DNA of 12,573 nt from NCBI GenBank assembly GCA_024645155.1, contig JAHEGF010000085.1, positions 1 to 12,573 of the forward strand, read 5' to 3'. This document shows, piece by piece, positions 7,003-12,573 of this stretch. The position numbers were made by a program, and so were the translations under genes. Each line of letters starts with the position of its first letter. The first letter of the stretch is position 1. The notes beneath the pieces are model-generated. The model worked only from the letters and a program-made list of their open reading frames with translations, was not told where the DNA came from and ran no database searches. Origin of the DNA: Phyllobacteriaceae bacterium. GTDB taxonomy: Bacteria; Pseudomonadota; Alphaproteobacteria; Rhizobiales; Rhizobiaceae.

Positions 7003-8270
7003 GACTTGGCTCCCAAATACTGCCCGGCAGCCGGCAGGTCGGGCGGGTGCATCAAAGGAGCTGAATCAACCACACCGCCCGGCAACAATGCCGGAAATTC
7101 CCTTTGTGCCCAACGGATCAATTGAACTGCCGGGCTGCCCAGCAGAAGTTTTGCCGAAGGTTGTGTCCACAGCACGTGATCAATCATGTCATTCGGCCGG
7201 TAAACCTGGTCGGCGATGCCGTCGCCATTGATGTCATAGGCGCCGTGATCGCTCCAGTAGTTTCCGCGACCGTCAGCGCTCCATTCGTGATTTCTCGAAC
7301 CGACATATTTGACCTGCGTCCGGTTACCCACAAAGGCATTGCCCGATAGCGCATTATGTTCGGATCCGCCGGTAAAATGTATACCCACCGGGCAGTTCTC
7401 GAAACGGTTGTTGCGCAGTATGTTGCCGTTGGCATTGTACATGAAAAGGCATTTTTCGCCTCCATCACGCACCAGGTTGCCTTCGACAAGAGCATTGTTT
7501 GCATAATTGAGCATGATGCCGTGCTCACGGTCACCGACCGATACATTGCCACGCACCGTGAGGCCGCTTGAAAACATCAATGCGTATCCCAGGTGGTTTC
7601 CAATCGACACGTTGCCGGTAATCTCACTGTCATTGGCATACATGTAATGGACAGCAAACCGGAGCGATTCAAACCTGTTGCCCCTGAAAATGTTCTGCTT
7701 GCTGGTATTGACGAAAATACCGTCACGCCCGAGGCGGACATCATTGTTTTCGACGATAGCACCGGGGGCATTCCAGACATAAATGCCATTGCCACGGTCG
7801 TTCATGCGATGATCGGTTCGGCCGGTGATACGATTGCCCGATACCACAGCATCACGCGCGCCGTGAATGTCTATTCCGTGCAGATTGCCTTCGAGAATAT
7901 TGCCGGAAACACGGCTATTCGTCGCATTTTGTGTCAGTTTGATGCCTGAATCCAGGGTCCCGTGTGACGACCCCGAGCCCACGATTGTAAAACCGGATAC
8001 GGAAACGTCCGGGGCGTCTATTGTTACAACCGTACCGGCACCCCGACCTGCAATCTTGCAGTCTTTCCGGCATTCGAGCGCAATACTCTGGCCGATCACG
8101 ACCGAACCTTCGTAGACGCCCTTGCCAAGCCGGAGGATATCCCCCGGCCCGGCTGACTTGATGGCCCGAGCAAGCGTTCCGGTTCCCGGCCCGACAACGA
8201 TCTCCGCTCCGAAAGCGGAAACCGTCATCGCCGGCAAGCAGATACACATGAGAAGTGCGCGGGCGATCAT
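6999..8270 (-). CDS. nosD: NosD, periplasmic right-handed beta-helix CuZ assembly protein
   Basis: This 423-residue periplasmic protein couples to NosFY and passes copper (and supports sulphide delivery) toward apo-NosZ. A Sec signal peptide covers about residues 1-22, cleaved near SAFGA-EIV. The body from about 85 to 325 consists of degenerate beta-helix repeats with recurring GN/GI steps (VSGNILEGNLHGIDIHG, VVSGNRITG, ITGNVSIGNHLGYAL, VEGNLVRDGG), the CASH/PbH1 fold. The NosD-typical HYMYANDSEITGN block is at 208-220. The C-terminal cap has GNYWSDHGAYDINGDGIAD (336-354) and PLMHP (405-409). Asp346-Asn348-Asp350-Asp354 read like an EF-hand-type calcium loop (DxNxDGxxD). The gene starts 11 bases after nosZ with GAGG upstream and overlaps nosF by four bases. 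Length is normal for the family. Confidence 0.95.
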   Translation of the reverse strand: MIARALLMCICLPAMTVSAFGAEIVVGPGTGTLARAIKSAGPGDILRLGKGVYEGSVVIGQSIALECRKDCKIAGRGAGTVVTIDAPDVSVSGFTIVGSGSSHGTLDSGIKLTQNATNSRVSGNILEGNLHGIDIHGARDAVVSGNRITGRTDHRMNDRGNGIYVWNAPGAIVENNDVRLGRDGIFVNTSKQNIFRGNRFESLRFAVHYMYANDSEITGNVSIGNHLGYALMFSSGLTVRGNVSVGDREHGIMLNYANNALVEGNLVRDGGEKCLFMYNANGNILRNNRFENCPVGIHFTGGSEHNALSGNAFVGNRTQVKYVGSRNHEWSADGRGNYWSDHGAYDINGDGIADQVYRPNDMIDHVLWTQPSAKLLLGSPAVQLIRWAQREFPALLPGGVVDSAPLMHPPDLPAAGQYLGAKS

Positions 8271-8281
8271 TTCTCAGCCTC

Positions 8282-10207
8282 TTATGCGGCACGCGGTTCG
8301 ACAAACATGCGTCCGCGCATTTCCATGTGCAACGCATGGCAGAACCACTGGCAATAGAACCAGTGAACACCGGGACGTTCGGCAATAAACGTCACTGAAG
8401 ACGTCGCCTGCGGTCCGATTTCCATGGCGATACCGTAATTCGCCAGGCAGAAGCCGTGGGTCAGATCATCGATCTCGTCGACATTGGTTACATAAACAGT
8501 AACTTCGTCGCCCTGTTTGACCGTGAATTTCTCCAGCGAGAACTGCGGGGCTGCAGACGAGATGTAAACACGTACCTTGTTGCCGTCGCGGATCGGCTCT
8601 TCCGCGCCTTCCTCGAGATCCACACCGTCGGCGGCAGCCTGTTTGACCGCGTCGGCGAACATCGGATCATTGCGGTCCCACACAGTGCGCGGATTGACCT
8701 TGGATCCATGAACAACAATCGAATCGTGCGGTTCGGCGAAAGTGGCACCATCATGGACCACCTTCATTTCATCGGACGAAATATCGATGAGCTGCTCGCA
8801 TTCCGGCTTCAGAGGCCCGACATTGATGAACCGGTCCTTGGAAAACTTGTTCATCGAGATCAGCCACTTGCCGTCAGCTTCCGCGGTCTCGCCCATGGAT
8901 GTCGAATTGTGGCCGGGCTGGTAATGGACATCAACCTTGCTGATGATCGGGTCAACGTCTTCGCCGGCGTAGGCGCGGATCGCCTTTTCGATGTTCCACT
9001 TCACCACCTGGCTGTCCAGGAACACGGTCGTAAAGGCATTGCCTTGACCATCATAGGCGGTGTGAAGCGGACCAAGCCCAAGCTCCGGTTCGGCAACGAT
9101 GCACGACCGTGGCTCGGCGTCTTCGGCAAACAGCGCATCAACCTTGGTGACATCGATCACCGAAACCGTCGGTGACAGCTTGCCGTTGATGACGACGTGC
9201 TTCTTGTCAGGCGCCGTATTGACGCCGTGCGGGCTGTTCGGAATCGGAACATAACGCGTGTATTTCGACTTGGCTTCCTTGCGCCCGTCAAGCACCTTCA
9301 CGCCCTGCAGTTCCTGGTAGTCCCCCGCAGCCACTCCAGCCTCGATTGCCTTGATGTCGAAGATGACAACATGGTCGAGTTCGGAGGCAGTCATTTCGGC
9401 CAGGTTCATCCCCATTTCGGAATTGTAACTGGTCGAGAATGCGTATTTGCCCTGGTAGTCACAGTCGGTATTGTCGAGGTTGCCCGATACGATCACCTGC
9501 CAAGCAACTTCCATTGTGTCGCCGTCGATCGCGGTAAAGATGTTCACATACTGCGACGGATCGTCCAGGATCTTACCGTCGTTGACCAGCGGTGCCTCGT
9601 GCTCACCATTGGCAAAGACATACCCGGTGCGCGGGAATTTCTGCGGCCGCATGCCGTGAATGTCATGGGCGTTCGGAACTTCGATGATCTTGTCGCATTT
9701 CATGACGTCGACGCGCACACGGGCAACGCGCGTATTCGCCTTGTCGTTCATGAACAGGTAGCGGCCGTCATAGGTCCCGTCCGTAAAGGACATGTGCGGA
9801 TGGTGAAGGTCGCCGTTGTCGTAGGTCACCTTGCCTTGCGCCGCCAGATAGGCCTTCGTTTCGGGGAGCAGCCCCTCGGTCAGGATTTTCAGCGACTCAT
9901 TTGTCTGGCCCCAGCCGGTTGCCGAACAACGGTTGAATACCGGCACGCGCATCAGTTCGCGCATCGACGGGACACCGAGAATTCGTAATTCGCCGGTTTG
10001 GCCAGACGACCAGAAGCCGTAATATTCGTCGAGTTCACCGGGCGCCAGGTGCGGCGACGGGCCATCCGCTGCCGTTGCCGGTGAAATCAGCGATCCGCCT
10101 AGCAAAGCGCTTCCTGCGCCGGTTCCGGCAAGAGCAGTGCTCGCCGCCGATACTTTCATGAGGTCACGGCGTGTTACCTCTCCTGGCCTTCCTGTTTTAA
10201 TGGTCAT
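8282..10207 (-). CDS. nosZ: NosZ, nitrous oxide reductase (clade I, Tat-dependent)
   Basis: This 641-residue periplasmic multicopper enzyme reduces N2O to N2 plus water, the last step of denitrification. The N-terminus has a twin-arginine signal (TRRDLMKVS at 12-20) that cleaves near ATAADG (about 47), which places it in clade I. The beta-propeller carries all seven CuZ histidines: His135 and His136 (DLHHPH), His184 (HDIHG), His327 (SPHGVN), His382 (LHTAYD), His433 (PGHN) and His494 (EPHD). The C-terminal cupredoxin domain (about 545-641) has the CuA ligands His584, Cys619, Trp621, Cys623, His627 and Met630 in CQWFCHALHMEM. Ligand spacing matches known NosZ structures, so the enzyme should be functional. 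It starts 33 bases after nosR with a strong AAGGAG site seven bases upstream, and is followed closely by nosD. Confidence 0.98.
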   Translation of the reverse strand: MTIKTGRPGEVTRRDLMKVSAASTALAGTGAGSALLGGSLISPATAADGPSPHLAPGELDEYYGFWSSGQTGELRILGVPSMRELMRVPVFNRCSATGWGQTNESLKILTEGLLPETKAYLAAQGKVTYDNGDLHHPHMSFTDGTYDGRYLFMNDKANTRVARVRVDVMKCDKIIEVPNAHDIHGMRPQKFPRTGYVFANGEHEAPLVNDGKILDDPSQYVNIFTAIDGDTMEVAWQVIVSGNLDNTDCDYQGKYAFSTSYNSEMGMNLAEMTASELDHVVIFDIKAIEAGVAAGDYQELQGVKVLDGRKEAKSKYTRYVPIPNSPHGVNTAPDKKHVVINGKLSPTVSVIDVTKVDALFAEDAEPRSCIVAEPELGLGPLHTAYDGQGNAFTTVFLDSQVVKWNIEKAIRAYAGEDVDPIISKVDVHYQPGHNSTSMGETAEADGKWLISMNKFSKDRFINVGPLKPECEQLIDISSDEMKVVHDGATFAEPHDSIVVHGSKVNPRTVWDRNDPMFADAVKQAAADGVDLEEGAEEPIRDGNKVRVYISSAAPQFSLEKFTVKQGDEVTVYVTNVDEIDDLTHGFCLANYGIAMEIGPQATSSVTFIAERPGVHWFYCQWFCHALHMEMRGRMFVEPRAA

Positions 10208-10213
10208 CGATCT

Positions 10214-10220
10214 ACTCCTT
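10214..10220 (-). promoter_or_regulatory. Strong ribosome binding site of nosZ
   Basis: The 33-base nosR-nosZ spacer contains AAGGAGT on the - strand, seven bases before the nosZ ATG. It is close to the ideal anti-16S sequence and confirms the chosen start. It fits a need for much more NosZ than NosR from a shared transcript. No FNR-type dyad or promoter is visible in this spacer. Confidence 0.75.
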
Positions 10221-10240
10221 CTTCTGGTTTCAAACAGCTG

Positions 10241-12451
10241 TTACTTCGCCGGGTTGGCCGCGGCTTGCGGCCTGGGCCTCGGGGAATTCGGTTTCAGGTT
10301 TCTCAGGCGCTCGGTTTCTGCTCGTTTTGCTACCTTTTTGATGCAAACCGGGCATTTGGCGACGCTTTGGTAGAGCACTTGGCAATGCAGGCACTGGTGG
10401 CATTCGTTCGGGTTGATATGGCCTTCGGGATGAATGGCCTGAACCATGCATTCACTGGCGCAACGTTTGCATGGGTCGCCGCATTCGCGGTACCGCTTCA
10501 GCCAGTCAAACATCCGCATTCGCGCGGGAATGGCCAATGCCGCACCAAGCGGGCACAGGTAGCGGCAATAGAACCGTTCGATAAACAGTCCGGCGCCAAG
10601 CAATGTTACGGCAAACAGCACATAAGGCCAGCCGCGCTGGAATTTCAGGATGATCGCGGTCTTGAAAGGCTCAATTTCCGCATACCGCTCGGCCATTTCC
10701 AGCGAGTAGAGGGACAGTCCGAACAGCCCCAGAAAGATCATGTACTTCACCGGCCAAAGGCGTTCATGCAATCCCCACGGCACCGTGATCTGCGGGATAC
10801 GGGCAAGTTTGGCGAGCCTGTTGGTCAGTTCCTGCAGTGCACCGAACGGACACAGCCAGCCACAGAATACGCCGCGCCCCCAAAACAGCAGTGAGGCTGC
10901 CACCGAGAACCAGAGCAGGAAAACCAGCGGATCCATCAGGAACGCCGACCATGAGAACTTGGTCATGACGGCCGAAAAGAACGCCAGGATATTCACAACC
11001 GATAACTGCGCATTGGCATACCAGCCAAGGAAAACAAGCGTGAACACAAGAAACCCGATCCGGAACCAGAACGTAAATTGTGCACTGCGCGTTACCTGGA
11101 TCTGGAAGAAGAACACGCCTGTCAGGATCACGATCGCCAGGCCAAGCGCGACTATTTCAACGGTCTTCTGCTCCCAGATTCGCCGCCACAAATGCGTCAG
11201 TTCCTGGGTGTCGGATGCGGCAAGGGGTCCCGAAACCTGTGGTGTTGTTGCCTGCGGCGGCGGCTCGGCTGCCTGCAGGTAAATGTCAGGTGTCCGGTAG
11301 CCAAGGTCGAAGGTAATGAAAGCCTTGTCGATGGCACCGACCGCACGCTGCACCAGCAATTGCAGGCGGAATGGCTGTGCGGGATCAAACCCCGCGTCTG
11401 CCGGGATCTTGAAGAGGTCCATTTCGGTATAGGATGGCGCACCTGCGGCAGCCATGCGTGCCAGACGGCGATGCTGGTGATCAAAAAACCGCACCGATGC
11501 GTCGCCCTGGATCAATTGGATGCGGTCAAAAATTCCGCCGCGCACATATCCCGATCCCTTGAACGAATAGCGGGCCCGTCCGGCAACGAGAATCGCATGC
11601 TCACCATCTTCCAGCCATTCAACAAGGTTGCCATATTCCGCATCGCCCAGCAGGCTCCGGCCAATCGCCGGCACGCTGACCAGCGCCATCTGCATGTCGA
11701 TGAAACCGTCGGAAGCCTCGCCTTTTTCGGGCCGCTTGGCCGCTCGCGGGTCACCACTTTCGGCGAATGCATCATTTATCTGTCCGACATCCAGGACCAG
11801 GCTGCGCACCGATCCGTTCCCGGTCAGCGTTGCCCAGTCGACCGGCGCTCCACCGGCATCGCTTTTCAGCACCATTGATGGGCCTGCATTGCCGACCTCT
11901 GCAGTCAGCCCGCCGAGACCCAGGGAACGGGCCACTTTCAATCCGGCGCGAACAATCGAATCGTCGATGACCATGATGGTTACCGTTGCACCCGAAACAA
12001 TATCCAGATCATGCGCCGAGCCGGTTGCCTCTGCTTCCTTGATAAGATCTACACCGGCATAACCCTCGGTTACGGCCTGGATCTTGGCATCGGGAATACC
12101 GATCAGCACGATCGGTTCGGAATGCTTGACGAGTTTGACACCGGTGATTTTGGCATCGGCATCGACACCCATCACGACATGGATGGGTTTGCCCGAATAA
12201 CCCGTTGTAGTAACGAAATCCGAAGTCAAAAACACGTAGCCGATAACTGCCCCGTTCTTGAGCGCCGGTACCACGGGAACGTCCTTGTGCAGGGCCCCGA
12301 AAGAATCCGCGCCCGGAACGATATCCGACACGGACACGTCTTTGAGAAACTTGCCGATCAACGGCTCCGAAAAGGCATTGGTCAGCAAGCCGCACAGCAT
12401 GACCACAAGCACCAGTGGCCCGGCAGTGAACGGTTTGAGCCCAAATTTCAT
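10241..12451 (-). CDS. nosR: NosR, membrane flavo-iron-sulphur protein supporting NosZ
   Basis: This 736-residue membrane protein is needed for N2O reduction and nos expression, and is thought to pass electrons to NosZ. Residues 1-28 form a signal sequence. A periplasmic FMN-binding domain (about 60-175) contains the flavinylation motif DIVSGATVT at 150-158, where Thr156 is the likely covalent FMN acceptor. A long periplasmic linker follows to about 428, then several membrane helices (roughly 431-450, 461-478, 508-525, 568-585, 608-625). Two CxxxCP motifs are present, CGWLCP at 530-535 and CRYLCP at 629-634. The C-terminal cytoplasmic ferredoxin-like part has Cys657, 661, 664 and 668, then Cys684, 687, 690 and 700, plus Cys703, suiting two 4Fe-4S clusters. 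The tail after 715 is Pro/Ala-rich (NSPRPRPQAAANPAK). The start lies 12 bases after the preceding gene, with AGGGA upstream. All redox motifs appear intact. Confidence 0.97.
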   Translation of the reverse strand: MKFGLKPFTAGPLVLVVMLCGLLTNAFSEPLIGKFLKDVSVSDIVPGADSFGALHKDVPVVPALKNGAVIGYVFLTSDFVTTTGYSGKPIHVVMGVDADAKITGVKLVKHSEPIVLIGIPDAKIQAVTEGYAGVDLIKEAEATGSAHDLDIVSGATVTIMVIDDSIVRAGLKVARSLGLGGLTAEVGNAGPSMVLKSDAGGAPVDWATLTGNGSVRSLVLDVGQINDAFAESGDPRAAKRPEKGEASDGFIDMQMALVSVPAIGRSLLGDAEYGNLVEWLEDGEHAILVAGRARYSFKGSGYVRGGIFDRIQLIQGDASVRFFDHQHRRLARMAAAGAPSYTEMDLFKIPADAGFDPAQPFRLQLLVQRAVGAIDKAFITFDLGYRTPDIYLQAAEPPPQATTPQVSGPLAASDTQELTHLWRRIWEQKTVEIVALGLAIVILTGVFFFQIQVTRSAQFTFWFRIGFLVFTLVFLGWYANAQLSVVNILAFFSAVMTKFSWSAFLMDPLVFLLWFSVAASLLFWGRGVFCGWLCPFGALQELTNRLAKLARIPQITVPWGLHERLWPVKYMIFLGLFGLSLYSLEMAERYAEIEPFKTAIILKFQRGWPYVLFAVTLLGAGLFIERFYCRYLCPLGAALAIPARMRMFDWLKRYRECGDPCKRCASECMVQAIHPEGHINPNECHQCLHCQVLYQSVAKCPVCIKKVAKRAETERLRNLKPNSPRPRPQAAANPAK

Positions 12452-12463
12452 AGATGCTGTTCC

Positions 12464-12573
12464 CTACTTCTTGAAGTGGCGGGAACCTATGGGCGGCGGG
12501 AAAAGCAGTCCTTGTCCGAAATCAATTGTTAACATTGCAAGTAAAATACCGGAGACGAGGGAAACGACGCCGT
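12464..12573 (-). CDS. 3' end of an unidentified membrane-protein gene upstream of nosR (possibly nosC position)
   Basis: On the - strand, the last 35 codons of an open frame run from the window edge to a TAG at 12466-12464, twelve bases before the nosR ATG. The visible residues begin with a hydrophobic stretch (GVVSLVSGILLAMLTI) that looks like a transmembrane helix, followed by a short tail with FPPPIGSRHFKK at the C-terminus. The tight spacing and shared strand suggest cotranscription with nosR; the nosR ribosome binding site (AGGGA) overlaps this stop codon. In Paracoccus a small gene called nosC precedes nosR, so this may be its positional equivalent, but too little sequence is visible to claim homology. 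The function is unknown. Confidence 0.55.
   Translation of the reverse strand, partial: GVVSLVSGILLAMLTIDFGQGLLFPPPIGSRHFKK

Noticed and set aside
8456..9988. Two long + strand open frames (239 and 263 codons) opposite nosZ
   Set aside because: They lie wholly antisense to a nosZ with every catalytic ligand in place, have no recognisable domain or good ribosome binding site, and are expected from GC-rich codon bias on the opposite strand.
12520..12545. TTGTTAACATTGCAA as an FNR/NNR-type operator before nosR
   Set aside because: The half-sites and spacing do not fit TTGAT-N4-ATCAA, and it lies within the open frame that ends at 12464.
1..12573. Mobile elements, CRISPR arrays, tRNA genes or a defence island
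   Set aside because: No transposase, inverted terminal repeats, repeat-spacer pattern, tRNA-like cloverleaf or defence protein was seen; nearly all sequence is accounted for by the listed genes.

Overview
The window is a denitrification locus, most likely from an alphaproteobacterium and plausibly a rhizobial-type (Hyphomicrobiales) genome. The evidence is the gene order nosR-nosZ-nosD-nosF-nosY-nosL-nosX, the presence of nosX (a Tat-exported ApbE protein typical of alphaproteobacterial nos operons), a clade I Tat-dependent NosZ, and a moderately high G+C composition. The genus cannot be fixed from the sequence alone.

Layout, left to right. Positions 2-1989 (+ strand) hold the 3' part of a polysaccharide-type flippase. 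It overlaps by one base a FemAB/CelD-like GNAT acyltransferase, and the pair looks like the end of a cell-surface polysaccharide operon. Only six bases separate it from a convergent gene, 1996-3639 (- strand), which encodes an ACSM-like acyl-CoA synthetase. A 129-base non-coding gap (3640-3768) follows, with a 12-base perfect palindrome and a weak terminator-like hairpin. From 3769 to 12451 everything reads leftward on the - strand: nosR, nosZ, nosD, nosF, nosY, nosL, nosX in transcription order. The 3' end of one more gene on the same strand sits 12 bases upstream of nosR and runs off the window.

How the nos genes work together. NosZ (periplasmic, Tat-exported) reduces N2O to N2 with a CuA and a CuZ centre, and all expected copper ligands are present. 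NosR is the membrane flavo-iron-sulphur protein thought to feed electrons to NosZ or support its maturation. NosX is the ApbE-type flavin transferase that supplies the covalent FMN of NosR, whose acceptor motif SGAT is visible. NosL is an outer-membrane-type lipoprotein copper chaperone. NosD, NosF and NosY form the ABC-type complex required to assemble CuZ.

The last five genes (nosD to nosX) are joined by four successive 4-base ATGA overlaps, indicating tight translational coupling. The promoter and any FNR/NNR-type operator of the operon are not in the window, because the gene upstream of nosR occupies that space. I see no tRNA, rRNA, CRISPR array, insertion sequence, prophage or defence system. 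The window is a complete and apparently intact, well-known system, and I found no convincing evidence of an undescribed one.
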